A stretch of DNA of 64,000 nt from Oerskovia jenensis (GCF_016907235.1 NZ_JAFBBO010000001.1:4216001-4280000), one strand, 5' to 3'. Counted from the stretch's first letter, positions 42,545 through 53,352 are shown. Numbers and translations: made by a program. Notes: generated by a model not told the origin, from the sequence alone.

Positions 42545-43693
42545 GTGACCTTCTCCCGGACGCGCCCACCGACCGCCGACGACGACCTGCCGCACGTCGG
42601 CGTGCGCGGGGCCGACCCCTCGGTCGACGGGGGAGGAGCCGGGTTGCGTCGCCTGCGCGGCCTCGACCCGACTCTCGACCGGACTCTCGACCCGATTCTC
42701 GACCCCGGGTCGAGACGCAGTGGTCCCGCGCCGGAGGGTGAGGACGCCACGTGGTGGCGGGGGGCGGAGGGGCTGGACCGCGAGACGTCGATCGCCGGCC
42801 CGGGGCGCTCAGCGGGCGACCTGCGGCCCTCACGTTCGACCTCAGGTTCAGGGTCGGGTGCTGAGGGCGAGGAGCTGCCGTGGGAGAGGGACGCACCTCG
42901 ACGCGGTCCCCTGTTCGCGGTCGCCGAGGCGTACACGGCCGCGAACGGCCACCCGACGACGCACTCGGGGTTCGAGCACGTGCACGACGGCGGCCCGCGC
43001 CGCTGGTCCGTGGGGGCAAGGACAGCCGTGGTCGCCGCGGTCGCGGTGCTGCTGCTCGCGATCGTCGTCGGTGCGTGGGCGCTCGCGGACGGTGACGACC
43101 TGCGCCCCGTGGCAGCGCTGGGAGCACCGGGCGCGGAACACGACGTCCCGGGGACGGTCGTGGACGCGGGTCCGGGCGACGACGACTCCGACGGGTCCCG
43201 CCCCGAGCAGGGAGCCGCACCTGGACAGGCCGCCGAGGAGGGAACTTCGCCGCCTGCGGTGCGCGACGTCGTCGTGCACGTGGTCGGGGCGGTGGCCGCG
43301 CCCGGGCTCGTGACGGTGCCCGCGGGGTCACGCGTCGTCGACGCGCTCACCGCGGCCGGGGATGCCACCGGGGACGCGGATCTCGCGGGGGTGAACCTGG
43401 CACGGGAGGTCGTCGACGGCGAGCAGATCGTCGTGCCTCGACCCGGTGAGGTCGTCGCCGCCGTTCCGCAGCCCGCACCGGGAGGCGCTGCACCGGCGAC
43501 GGGACCGCTCGACCTCAACTCGGCCGACGAGGCCGCCCTCGACGGACTGTCGGGGATCGGACCCGTGCTCGCTGCCCGGATCGTCGAGTGGCGAGAGGCG
43601 AACGGACCGTTCACGACCGTCGAGGAGCTGGGGGAGGTGAGCGGGATCGGAGACGCACTGCTCGCGAGGCTGCGCGACCAGGTCCGGGTCTGA
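42545..43693 (+). CDS. comEA: ComEA-like DNA-binding protein (SLBB + helix-hairpin-helix)
   Basis: 382-residue membrane-anchored protein. A disordered cytoplasmic N-terminus of about 155 residues includes a 12-bp repeat-encoded LDPTLDRTLDPILDPG. One membrane helix (TAVVAAVAVLLLAIVVGAWAL) follows, then an SLBB domain (VVVHVVGAVAAPGLVTVPAG, about 240-300) and a C-terminal double HhH domain (LDLNSADEAALDGLSGIGPV to GIGDALLARL). ComEA binds incoming DNA at the cell surface and passes it to ComEC. The GTG start follows TAGCGT by six bases (leaderless). comEC begins one base after its stop. Confidence 0.92.
   Translation: MTFSRTRPPTADDDLPHVGVRGADPSVDGGGAGLRRLRGLDPTLDRTLDPILDPGSRRSGPAPEGEDATWWRGAEGLDRETSIAGPGRSAGDLRPSRSTSGSGSGAEGEELPWERDAPRRGPLFAVAEAYTAANGHPTTHSGFEHVHDGGPRRWSVGARTAVVAAVAVLLLAIVVGAWALADGDDLRPVAALGAPGAEHDVPGTVVDAGPGDDDSDGSRPEQGAAPGQAAEEGTSPPAVRDVVVHVVGAVAAPGLVTVPAGSRVVDALTAAGDATGDADLAGVNLAREVVDGEQIVVPRPGEVVAAVPQPAPGGAAPATGPLDLNSADEAALDGLSGIGPVLAARIVEWREANGPFTTVEELGEVSGIGDALLARLRDQVRV
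42662..42709 (+). repeat. 12-bp tandem repeat inside comEA
   Basis: Units of about 12 bp (CTCGACCCGACT and variants) start at 42662, 42674, 42686 and 42698 and encode Leu-Asp-Pro/Arg-Thr/Ile repeats in the disordered region. Confidence 0.75.
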
Positions 43694-43694
43694 G

Positions 43695-46457
43695 GTGCGG
43701 CCCGCGTCGCCCTCGCCCGTGGCGTCGTCGAACGGGGCACCTGCGGGCCCGCCGTCACCGCTCGCCGCGCCGTCACCGCTCGCCGCGCCGCGGCCGCCAC
43801 GGGCGACCGCGACCGACCTCCGGCTGGTGCCCTCCGCGCTCGCCTCCTGGGGGAGCGCGTGGTGGCTCTCGGCGGCCGGACCCGGCCCGGTGCTGGTATC
43901 GGTCGTCGTGACCGCCGTCCTGCTGACGCTCCTCGGGGCGCTGCTGCTCACGACGCGAGGACGAACGGATCACGCGACCGTGCTGGTCGGCGTGGTGCCC
44001 GACTCCGGTGGGCCAGGTGCCCTGGGGAGCCGGCGGCCGGATGCGGTCGCGCGCACGCCGCGCGCACCGGGGGCGCCTGGGCAGCGGCAGCGCGCGCCGC
44101 GACACCGCCGGCTCGGGCAGGTCGTCGTGCTCCTGGCGTGCGTGCTCGCCGTCCTGGTGGCCGGGTCGGTCCACCTCGTCGAGCGAGCCGCGGGGGGCGC
44201 CGCGGACCTCGCGGCGCGGGGCGCGACGGTCGAGGTCGTCGGGCGGGTCGTCGGCGAGCCGGAGAAGGTGACCAACCCGTGGTCGGGGGAGACGGACTCC
44301 GTGCGCACCACGCTCGCCCTCTCGACCGTGCAGGGCCGCGGCGTGGCAGCCCCCGCGGGCGGGCAGGCCGACGTCCTCGCAGGTCTCGCCTGGGGCGACG
44401 TGACCTACGGGAGCGAGGTCCGCGCGTCGGGCACGCTGACGCTCGCCGACCCCGGCGACAAGGCCGTCGCGACGCTCGTCGCGACCGGACCACCCGGGCT
44501 CGTCGCCGAACCCGGACCGGTCCTGCGGACCGTCGACATCCTGCGGACCGACCTGCTCACGGCCTCGGACGGGCTGCCCGACGACGCGCGAGCGCTCCTG
44601 CCCGGTGTGGCGGTCGGCGACACGTCACGCATCGACGACGAGCTCGACTCGGCCCTCAGGACCACGGGGCTGACGCACGTGACGGCGGTCTCGGGCGGGC
44701 ACTTCGCGATCGTCGTCGCGACCGTGACCGCGCTGTGCGCCACGGCACGTGCGCCGCGCTGGGCACGCGTGGTCGTGACGGGTGCGGCCATGGCGGGCTT
44801 CGTCCTGCTGGTCCACCCCGACCCGAGCGTGCTGCGCGCCGCGGCCATGGGGGTCGTCGGGCTCGCCGGGGTCGGGCTGGGGCGGCCGTCCAGGGCGATG
44901 CCGGCGCTCGCGGCCGTTGTGGTCGTGCTGCTCGTGCTGGACCCGTGGCTCGCGCGCTCGTACGGGTTCGTCCTGTCGAGCGTCGCGACCGCCGCCCTGG
45001 TGCTCGGGACCCAGCCCGTGGCCCGGCGCCTCGCTCCGTGGATCGGCAAGGTCCCGGCGTTCGCGCTCGCGGTCCCCCTGACGGCGCAGCTCGCGTGCGC
45101 GCCGATCCTCGTGCTGCTCGACCCCTCCGTCGCGACCTACGCGGTACCCGCCAACCTGGTCGCCGCCCCGGCGCTCGTGCCGGCGACCGTGCTCGGGGTG
45201 CTCGCGACGATCGTGGCGCCGTGGTTCCCGCTGGGCGGGGTGCTGCTCGCATGGCCCGCGGGGCTGGCGTCCTGGTGGATCGCCGCCGTGGCGCGCTTCT
45301 TCGCGGACCTGCCCGGGGCGCGGCTGCCGTGGCCCGGCGGGCTCGGCGGAGCGGCGGCGCTCGCGGTGCTGACGGTCGTCGGGATCGTCCTGGTGTGGCG
45401 GTGGCGGTGGGTCGCGGGCCTGGTCGGGGTGCGCGTGCCGTGGAGCCGGGGGAGCGGGTGGCCCCACGCGTGGCGCACGGCGGTGCGGGCGAACGCACGG
45501 GAGGCGTTCACCGCCCGACGGCGTCGCGCCACACTGCGCCTTCTGGTGGCCTGGTCGCTGCTCGCCACCGTGGCCACCGGATGCGTGGTCCTCGCGTGGC
45601 CGCGCTGGGTCGCCCCCGCAGGACGGGACGTGCCGGCCGACTGGGCGGTCACGGCGTGCGACGTCGGGCAGGGTGACGGACTCGTGGTCCGCACCGGGGC
45701 CGGGCGCGGCCTCATGATCGACGTCGGGCCCGCAGGGGACGCCGCAGGGAACTGCCTCGACGAGCTCGGTGTCGAGCGCCTCGACCTGCTCGTGCTCACG
45801 CACTTCCACGCCGACCACGTCGGTGGGCTCGACGCGGTGCTCGACGGACGTCGGGTGGACAGGGTGCTCGTGACCGGCCTCGGGGACCCGGCCGCGCAGG
45901 CCGATCGGGTTCTCGACGACCTGACCGGCCGAGGGGTGCTCGTCGAGGTCGCCGAGCCCGGGACCGGCGGGGTGCTCGGCGACGTGTCGTGGGAGGTGCT
46001 GCAGGCCGGACCGGGCACCACGTCCAGCGACCCGTCGCCGAGCCGTCAGCGGGGGCGGCCCACCCTCGCCGAGGCCGACGGGGGAGCCAACGACGCGAGC
46101 ATCGCCCTGCTCGTCACCACCCCGCAGCTCACGCTCGTCACGCTCGGCGACCTCGAGGACGCCGGGCAGGAGGCGCTCGAGCGGACCTTGCGGTCCCGCG
46201 ACGGTGGTGCCGAGGTCGACGTCGTCAAGGTCGCTCACCACGGGTCCCGCGTCCAGTCGCCGGGGCTTGCGGCACTCCTGAGCCCCACGGTCGCGATCGT
46301 GAGCTCGGGCGAGAACACCTACGGTCACCCGACCGACGCTGCACTCGACCTCTACGGGAGCGTCGGAGCGGCGGTCCTGCGCACGGACCGGTGCGGGACG
46401 TTCGCGCTCGTCGTGCGTGACGCGGCTCTCGCGGTCGCCGGCTGCGCGGACGGCTGA
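43695..46457 (+). CDS. comEC: ComEC/Rec2 family DNA-uptake channel
   Basis: 920-residue polytopic protein. After a Pro-rich start, TM segments precede an OB-like extracellular domain (GRVVGEPEKVTNPWSGETDS), the competence core (LPGVAVGDTSRIDDELDSAL, TGLTHVTAVSGGHFAIV, with further helices) and a C-terminal metallo-beta-lactamase-like domain from about residue 650. That domain has CDVGQGDGLVV, LVLTHFHADHVGGLDAVL (HxHxDH near 702) and VVKVAHHGSRVQSP. ComEC forms the transmembrane channel for single-stranded DNA and may degrade the other strand. It starts one base after comEA. A comEB-like gene is absent, as usual in actinobacteria. Confidence 0.93.
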   Translation: MRPASPSPVASSNGAPAGPPSPLAAPSPLAAPRPPRATATDLRLVPSALASWGSAWWLSAAGPGPVLVSVVVTAVLLTLLGALLLTTRGRTDHATVLVGVVPDSGGPGALGSRRPDAVARTPRAPGAPGQRQRAPRHRRLGQVVVLLACVLAVLVAGSVHLVERAAGGAADLAARGATVEVVGRVVGEPEKVTNPWSGETDSVRTTLALSTVQGRGVAAPAGGQADVLAGLAWGDVTYGSEVRASGTLTLADPGDKAVATLVATGPPGLVAEPGPVLRTVDILRTDLLTASDGLPDDARALLPGVAVGDTSRIDDELDSALRTTGLTHVTAVSGGHFAIVVATVTALCATARAPRWARVVVTGAAMAGFVLLVHPDPSVLRAAAMGVVGLAGVGLGRPSRAMPALAAVVVVLLVLDPWLARSYGFVLSSVATAALVLGTQPVARRLAPWIGKVPAFALAVPLTAQLACAPILVLLDPSVATYAVPANLVAAPALVPATVLGVLATIVAPWFPLGGVLLAWPAGLASWWIAAVARFFADLPGARLPWPGGLGGAAALAVLTVVGIVLVWRWRWVAGLVGVRVPWSRGSGWPHAWRTAVRANAREAFTARRRRATLRLLVAWSLLATVATGCVVLAWPRWVAPAGRDVPADWAVTACDVGQGDGLVVRTGAGRGLMIDVGPAGDAAGNCLDELGVERLDLLVLTHFHADHVGGLDAVLDGRRVDRVLVTGLGDPAAQADRVLDDLTGRGVLVEVAEPGTGGVLGDVSWEVLQAGPGTTSSDPSPSRQRGRPTLAEADGGANDASIALLVTTPQLTLVTLGDLEDAGQEALERTLRSRDGGAEVDVVKVAHHGSRVQSPGLAALLSPTVAIVSSGENTYGHPTDAALDLYGSVGAAVLRTDRCGTFALVVRDAALAVAGCADG

Positions 46458-46483
46458 CGGGACGGGCTGCGCCGCTCGGATGC

Positions 46484-46564
46484 CGAGCATGCGGTTGTGG
46501 TCGGTCGAGCATGCGGTTGTCGTCCGGAATCCGGCCCGTCACGACGCCCACCGCATGCTCGGCA
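46484..46564. repeat. Direct and inverted GAGCATGCGGT repeat element
   Basis: CGAGCATGCGGTTGT occurs at 46484-46498 and again at 46506-46520 (22 bp apart); a third, inverted copy of its core pairs as ACCGCATGCTCGGCA at 46550-46564 with 46481-46495 (15 bp). It lies 27 bp after the comEC stop, in the gap before holA. Confidence 0.75.
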
Positions 46565-46570
46565 CCGGGG

Positions 46571-46678
46571 CGTGCACCGGGACGTGCACCGGGACGTGCA
46601 CCGGGACGTGCACCGGGGCGTGCACCGGGACGTGCACCGGGGCGTGCACCGGGGCGTGTCCCGGGATGTGCCCCGGGT
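46571..46678. repeat. 12-bp minisatellite, nine units, upstream of holA
   Basis: CGTGCACCGGGR is repeated seven times (46571-46654), varying only at the last base, then two degenerate units (46655 and 46667). It ends 26 bp before the holA start codon. It would fall in the holA leader or promoter. Confidence 0.9.
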
Positions 46679-46704
46679 GGGTGGGCCGTGGGATCGTTGT
46701 GCCC

Positions 46705-47721
46705 ATGGCTGCCGCTCCCTCCCGCACCTCTGCCCGCCCGTCCGCGACCCTCCCCTGGAACGCCGTCGAGCTCGCGCCCGTGGTGCTGGTGCAGGGACCC
46801 GAGGGGCTGCTCGCGGAGCGAGCCGTCGACGCGCTGCTCGAGCTCGCTCGGGCCCGCGACCCCGAGGCGGAGAAGTCGGAGATCGAGGCCGTGACCTACG
46901 AGTCCGGCATGCTGACGGTCGCCGCGAGCCCGTCGCTCTTCGGTGAGCCCAAGTTCGTCGTGGTGCGGGGCGCGGAGGCGGCGGCCGACGCGCTCATCCC
47001 GGACGTCGTGGACTACGTGGCCTCGCCGGACCCGGAAACGACCGTCGTGATCGTGCACGGCGGCGGGGTGCGGGGCAAGAAGATGCTCGACGCGATCCGG
47101 GCGAGCGGAGCCCCGGTCGTGGTGTGCGAGGCCATCAAGAAGGACGCCGACAAGCTGTCGTTCGTCGCCGCGGAGTTCAAGGCTGCGGGGCGTCGGGCCG
47201 ACGCGGGAGCGGTCAAGGCGCTCGTCGAGGCGCTCGGCAACGATCTGCGCGAGCTCGCGAGCGCGTGCGCACAGCTCGTCGCGGACACCACGGGCACCAT
47301 CAGTGCCGCGACGGTCGACCGGTACTACGGGGGCAGGGTCGAGGCCACGGGGTTCCGGGTCGCCGACGCGGCCGTCGCGGGCAAGGCGGGCGAGGCCGTG
47401 TCGTTGCTGCGGCACGCGCTCGCGACGGGCCTGGACCCCGTGCCGCTGGTCGCTGTGCTCGCGATGAAGCTGCGCACGCTCGCCAAGGTCGCCGCGATGC
47501 GCGGCCGCGGGGGAGTCTCGGCCAAGGACCTGGGACTGGCGCCGTGGCAGATCGACCGTGCCAAGAAGGACCTGTCGAGCTGGAGCCCCGAGGGGCTCGC
47601 CGCCGCGATCACCGCAGTGGCGCAGGCGGACGCCGAGGTCAAGGGCGGCGGCCGTGACCCGGTCTTCGCGGTCGAGCGTGCGGTGCTGACGATCGCCGGG
47701 GCGCACGGCTCGGGACGGTGA
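46705..47721 (+). CDS. holA: DNA polymerase III delta subunit
   Basis: 338-residue clamp-loader subunit that opens the beta clamp. It shows the family pattern: VVLVQGPEGLLAERAVDAL at the N-terminus, VVVRGAEAAADALIPDVVDY, TTVVIVHGGGVRGKKMLDAI, LSFVAAEFKAAGRRADAGAV, LGNDLRELASACAQLVADT and the C-terminal helical collar domain. The open frame extends upstream through the minisatellite, but that part is repeat-encoded (Cys/Thr/Gly) and the ATG at 46705 is the sensible start. Its position after comEC is conserved in many bacteria. It overlaps the GNAT gene start (GTGA). Confidence 0.92.
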   Translation: MAAAPSRTSARPSATLPWNAVELAPVVLVQGPEGLLAERAVDALLELARARDPEAEKSEIEAVTYESGMLTVAASPSLFGEPKFVVVRGAEAAADALIPDVVDYVASPDPETTVVIVHGGGVRGKKMLDAIRASGAPVVVCEAIKKDADKLSFVAAEFKAAGRRADAGAVKALVEALGNDLRELASACAQLVADTTGTISAATVDRYYGGRVEATGFRVADAAVAGKAGEAVSLLRHALATGLDPVPLVAVLAMKLRTLAKVAAMRGRGGVSAKDLGLAPWQIDRAKKDLSSWSPEGLAAAITAVAQADAEVKGGGRDPVFAVERAVLTIAGAHGSGR

Positions 47722-48236
47722 GCGCCCCGGGCCCCGTGGTGCCGGGCCAGGACGCGAGCGCCGGTGTACGGGTCCGGCGCGCGACCCAGGACGACCTGGA
47801 CGCGGTCGCCGAGATCGAGCGCCGTGCCCGTCGTGGCGCGGACCGGGAGCAGCTCGTGCTCGCCCTGGTCGACCCGGAACGGGTCGTGGTCGTCGCGACC
47901 GTGGACGACCAGGTCGTCGGCTGGGGGAAGACCCACCGGTGGTCGTACGCAGACGGACCTGCGCCGGTCGGCCACTACCTCGGAGGCGTCACGGTCGACC
48001 CGGGCTTCCGCCGCGGTGGCGTCGGGAGCGCGCTGACCCGGGCACGCATGGACTGGGTGGCCGAGCGAGCGGGCTTCGTCTGCTGCGTCGTGAACGCGAC
48101 CAACGTCGCCTCGCTCGCACTGCACGAGGGCCTGGGGTTCCGCGAGGTGGCACGTGCGGCGTCGTTCCACACGATCCGTTTCACGGGCGGGAGCGGCGTG
48201 CTCCTGCGGGCCGAGCTCGGCACGGGCCGCGCCTGA
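47718..48236 (+). CDS. GNAT family N-acetyltransferase
   Basis: 172-residue acetyltransferase. The acetyl-CoA loop is VTVDPGFRRGGVGSALTRAR, with NATNVASLALHEGLGFREV as motif B. The substrate is unknown. The GTG start overlaps the holA stop, so it is translationally coupled to holA. A terminator follows before the convergent rpsT. Confidence 0.88.
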   Translation: MSAPGPVVPGQDASAGVRVRRATQDDLDAVAEIERRARRGADREQLVLALVDPERVVVVATVDDQVVGWGKTHRWSYADGPAPVGHYLGGVTVDPGFRRGGVGSALTRARMDWVAERAGFVCCVVNATNVASLALHEGLGFREVARAASFHTIRFTGGSGVLLRAELGTGRA

Positions 48237-48330
48237 CGGCACCGCCCCGCCCGATGGTGTTCTCCTGCGGACCGGCTCGATCCGACGGCGCTCCACGCAG
48301 GCCGGAACGAACGATCCGTCCCCGGACGCA

Positions 48331-48368
48331 CGAGAGGCGCTGCCCCGTGGAGGGAGCAGCGCCTCTCG
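48331..48368. terminator. Bidirectional terminator between GNAT gene and rpsT
   Basis: 13-bp perfect arms 48331-48343 and 48356-48368 with a 12-base loop, between convergent gene ends. Confidence 0.75.
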
Positions 48369-48435
48369 ACGTTCACCGTGCAGCCCGAGGTGGATCAGGG
48401 GCGCACAAGGTCACGCGTGGAAGGGAGTGTCACGC

Positions 48436-48696
48436 TCAGAGAGCGTTGACGGCCTTCGACAGAGCCGACTTGCGGTTCGCAGCCTGGTTCTGGTGGATGA
48501 CACCCTTGGAGACTGCCTTGTCGAGCTTCTTCGACGCGGTGGCGAGGGCGCTGGCAGCGGCCTCCTTGTCACCGGCGGCGACGGCCTCGCGAACGCGGCG
48601 AACGTTCGTCTTGAGCTCCGACTTGACGGCCTTGTTGCGCAGACGAGCCTTCTCGTTCGTCTTGATGCGCTTGATCTGAGACTTGATGTTTGCCAC
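48436..48696 (-). CDS. rpsT: 30S ribosomal protein S20
   Basis: 86-residue basic protein, [26 protein letters not shown] at the start (given here only as the family hallmark), [20 protein letters not shown] at the end: unmistakable S20, which binds 16S rRNA early in 30S assembly. It stands alone, facing the convergent GNAT gene, with lepA and a PemK-like gene beyond its promoter region. This rpsT-lepA-hemW neighbourhood is conserved in actinobacteria. Confidence 0.97.
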   Translation of the reverse strand: MANIKSQIKRIKTNEKARLRNKAVKSELKTNVRRVREAVAAGDKEAAASALATASKKLDKAVSKGVIHQNQAANRKSALSKAVNAL

Positions 48697-48750
48697 GTGT
48701 GGACTTTCTGGTGTGTTCGCCGAAGCGATCGAATAGGTCGTAGAGGGCGA

Positions 48751-48798
48751 TTCCAGCTCCGGGACTGGGGGTGGGGAACCCTTGGGGAGGAGCTGGAA
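48751..48798 (-). promoter_or_regulatory. Stem-loop in the rpsT leader region
   Basis: 10-bp perfect arms TTCCAGCTCC (48751-48760) and its complement (48789-48798) lie 54-102 bp upstream of the rpsT start on its strand. Possible 5' leader structure for ribosomal-protein autoregulation, or a terminator for nothing upstream. Not a known riboswitch. Confidence 0.4.
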
Positions 48799-48984
48799 CT
48801 GTGCCCGCCGACCTGGGCGGACACGCAGCCACCAAGACTACCAGCCGACCGCGAGAACGGCCAGAATGCTCACCGCCGGCCCCCGGTCCGACGGTTCGAC
48901 GGACGGTTCGGCGGGCCGTGGGCACAGCGCGCCCACGGTGGGTGGCGCTCCTCGCGGGCCGTGCGGCCGCCCCGGACGGCTCTC

Positions 48985-49665
48985 TCAGACCTTGCCCATC
49001 TCGCGCACGATCGTGTCGAACGTGGAACGACCCATGACCGCTCCTTCGCGGCGCACGGCGCCCGGGTCGACACGGATCACGCGGTCGAGGCGGACCTCGC
49101 TGTCGCGACCCTGCGCGTCCCAGGGGCCGGAGCCGATGTCGAGCCAGTGCCGCCCCCACCGCGCCTCGTCCGCCGCGTCGCGCGAGTGGTCCTTGCTCGA
49201 GAGCATGATCGCGAGGAGCCAGTCGCCGTCGCGCCCGACGAGCAGCACGGGACGGTCCTTGCCCTGGGAGAAGTCCTCCTCGAAGGGGACCCACGTCCAG
49301 ACGATCTCACCGGGGTCCGGGTCGCCGTCGAGCTGCGGGGAGTACTCGGCGCGGACGCGCCCCGTGTAGTCGCCGGGGTAGGTGCCGGTGCCGGGCCGGG
49401 GTCCGCGCTGGGGCGTGGTCGCCCCGGCCGTGCGGCCTGCGGGCCCGGCCTGCTGAGCCGCACGGGGTCGTGGGCCCCGCGTCCCCGACGCCGTCGTGCC
49501 CGTCCGCGGGCGTGGCGCCACCCCGCGCGGGGTGCCCGACGTCGTCGGGCCGGAGGGCTTGTGCGCCGTCTCCGATCCGCCACCCGGGCGGGACGAGCCG
49601 CCGAGCGCGCCGAGGATCGCGCGGGCCGCGTCCGTGAGCAGGGAGATCCACATGTTCTGAGCCAC
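48985..49665 (-). CDS. PemK/MazF-like protein with disordered N-terminal extension
   Basis: 226-residue protein. The C-terminal about 125 residues carry a PemK/MazF-type barrel: PGEIVWTWVPFEEDFSQGKDRPVLLVGRDGDWLLAIMLSSKDH (described by parts; Arg-Pro-Val-Leu is the hallmark), SEVRLDRVIRVDPGAVRREG and STFDTIVREM. The first about 95 residues form a short hydrophobic stretch followed by Pro/Gly/Thr/Arg-rich sequence. MazF proteins are ribosome-independent RNases, but no antitoxin gene is adjacent, and orphan versions near lepA are common in actinobacteria, so a housekeeping role is possible. The GTG start is at 49665. Divergent from lepA. Confidence 0.75.
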   Translation of the reverse strand: MAQNMWISLLTDAARAILGALGGSSRPGGGSETAHKPSGPTTSGTPRGVAPRPRTGTTASGTRGPRPRAAQQAGPAGRTAGATTPQRGPRPGTGTYPGDYTGRVRAEYSPQLDGDPDPGEIVWTWVPFEEDFSQGKDRPVLLVGRDGDWLLAIMLSSKDHSRDAADEARWGRHWLDIGSGPWDAQGRDSEVRLDRVIRVDPGAVRREGAVMGRSTFDTIVREMGKV

Positions 49666-49961
49666 GCCCGCAATCTACCCGCGCCGGGCGGGGGAGCAGG
49701 GCGCGTCCAGGCGGTCGACGCCTGTCCAGCACGCACTGGCGCCCACCCGGCGCACGCAGCAGTGCCCCGGCGTGCCCGGGCGCGTGAGCCTCGGCCGTGC
49801 GGGGTCGTGGGACAATGGTGGTTGCTGTCCGACCCTGCGTGCGACGACCAGCGACCTGCCGGGCGCGTCCCGGCGGCTCACGCTCCGTCGTCGAGCACCG
49901 ATCCGCAGGGGCGGGCGCCGTCCGCCGCCCCGTCTTGACCCACCACAGGAGCGCACCCCCG

Positions 49962-51884
<1,923 letters not shown>

Positions 51885-51957
51885 TGTGCTGCTCTTCTCG
51901 TGAGCGCGTGGCTCCCGTCCTGGGAGCCGCGCGCTCCGCGGCGTCCGGGGCACGGGC

Positions 51958-53352
51958 ATGAGCCCGGCTCTCCCGGACGGCATCCCCGTGCCCGACGACG
52001 GCGCTCTCCCCGCGTGGGTGGGTGCGGGTCCTGGTGGGGCGGGGTCGGACGACCACGCGGGTCGTGACTTCGGCGTGTATCTGCACGTGCCGTTCTGCAC
52101 GGTGCGGTGCGGGTACTGCGACTTCAACACGTACACGGCCTCCGAGCTGGGCGGTGGTGCGAGCCAGGCGTCGTACGCGGACACGGCCCTGCGGGAGATC
52201 GACCTCGCGGCGCGGGTCATGGACCGCGCCGGGTTGGCCTCGCGCCCGGTCTCGACCGTGTTCGTGGGCGGCGGCACCCCGACCCTGCTGCCTGCCGGCG
52301 ACCTGGGACGCATGCTCGCGGGCGTGCGCGACGCGTGGGGCCTCGCCCCGGGCGCCGAGGTCACGACCGAGGCGAACCCCGACTCGGTGACCCCGGAGTC
52401 GCTCGCCGAGCTCGCTGCGGCGGGCTTCACGCGGGTGTCGTTCGGCATGCAGTCGGCCGTGCCGCGCGTGCTCGCGACGCTCGAGCGCACGCACGACCCG
52501 CGCCGTATCCCCGACGTGGTGCGCTGGGCGCGCGACGCGGGGCTCGCGGTGTCGCTCGACCTGATCTACGGGACGCCCGGCGAGAGCCTCGACGACTGGC
52601 GCACGAGCCTCGAGGCCGCGCTCGCGACGGGGGTCGACCACGTCTCGGCATACGCGCTCGTCGTGGAGCAGGGGACCAAGATGGCCGCGCAGGTTCGTCG
52701 TGGGGACATCTCGTTGCCGAGCGAGGACGACCAGGCCGAGAAGTACGAGCTCGCGGACGAGCTGCTCACCGCGGCCGGTCTCGAGTGGTACGAGGTCAGC
52801 AACTGGGCCCGGCGCTCTCCCGAGGGCGAGGGGCCGGACCCGGCGTACGTGTGCCGTCACAACCTCGCGTACTGGCGGGGTGAGGACTGGTGGGGGATCG
52901 GCCCGGGAGCGCACTCGTACATCGGTGGCGCATCGAACCGTACAGATTGTTCGGCCGATGTCGACGAGCCCTCAGGGGTCCTCCAGGACGTGTCCGACGA
53001 CTCGGCCGACGACTCGGCCCAGCCTGCGCCGGGCGGTCGCGAGGGCGTGCGATGGTGGAACGTGAAGCACCCGCGACGCTACGCGGCGTTGCTCGAGGCG
53101 GGCACCAGCCCGGCGGCCGGACGGGAGCTCCTGACGGTCGCCGAGGCCCATCTCGAACGTGTCATGCTCGGGGTGCGACTGCGAGAAGGACTGGACCTGA
53201 GCGTCCTTACCGAGGTGGGCCGGCGCAACGTGGCCGGCATGGTCGCGGCGGGCCTCCTCGACGGCAAGGCGGCGATCCGTGGCCGCGGGGTGCTGACCCT
53301 GCGGGGGCGGTTGCTGGCGGACACGGTGGTACGGGAGCTGACTGACGGGTGA
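51958..53352 (+). CDS. hemW: HemW, radical SAM heme chaperone (coproporphyrinogen oxidase-like)
   Basis: 464-residue radical SAM protein. The cluster cysteines are C47, C51 and C54 in HVPFCTVRCGYCDFN, with VFVGGGTPTLLP and DLIYGTPGESLDDWRTSL downstream and a C-terminal HemN-like domain. HemW binds heme and hands it to membrane proteins rather than oxidising coproporphyrinogen. It carries an insertion of about 38 residues, Asp/Ser-rich, near 325-363, between GAHSYIGG and RWWNVKHPRRYA, where relatives run on directly. It is coupled to the acyltransferase gene by GTGA. Confidence 0.93.
   Translation: MSPALPDGIPVPDDGALPAWVGAGPGGAGSDDHAGRDFGVYLHVPFCTVRCGYCDFNTYTASELGGGASQASYADTALREIDLAARVMDRAGLASRPVSTVFVGGGTPTLLPAGDLGRMLAGVRDAWGLAPGAEVTTEANPDSVTPESLAELAAAGFTRVSFGMQSAVPRVLATLERTHDPRRIPDVVRWARDAGLAVSLDLIYGTPGESLDDWRTSLEAALATGVDHVSAYALVVEQGTKMAAQVRRGDISLPSEDDQAEKYELADELLTAAGLEWYEVSNWARRSPEGEGPDPAYVCRHNLAYWRGEDWWGIGPGAHSYIGGASNRTDCSADVDEPSGVLQDVSDDSADDSAQPAPGGREGVRWWNVKHPRRYAALLEAGTSPAAGRELLTVAEAHLERVMLGVRLREGLDLSVLTEVGRRNVAGMVAAGLLDGKAAIRGRGVLTLRGRLLADTVVRELTDG

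Noticed and set aside
46417-46704. Extension of the holA frame through the minisatellite (Cys/Thr/Gly repeats)
   Set aside because: The translation is a repeat product overlapping the comEC end; the holA family begins at the ATG at 46705.
48436-49665. PemK-like gene plus rpsT as a toxin-antitoxin pair
   Set aside because: rpsT is plainly ribosomal protein S20; no small antitoxin frame exists beside the PemK-like gene.
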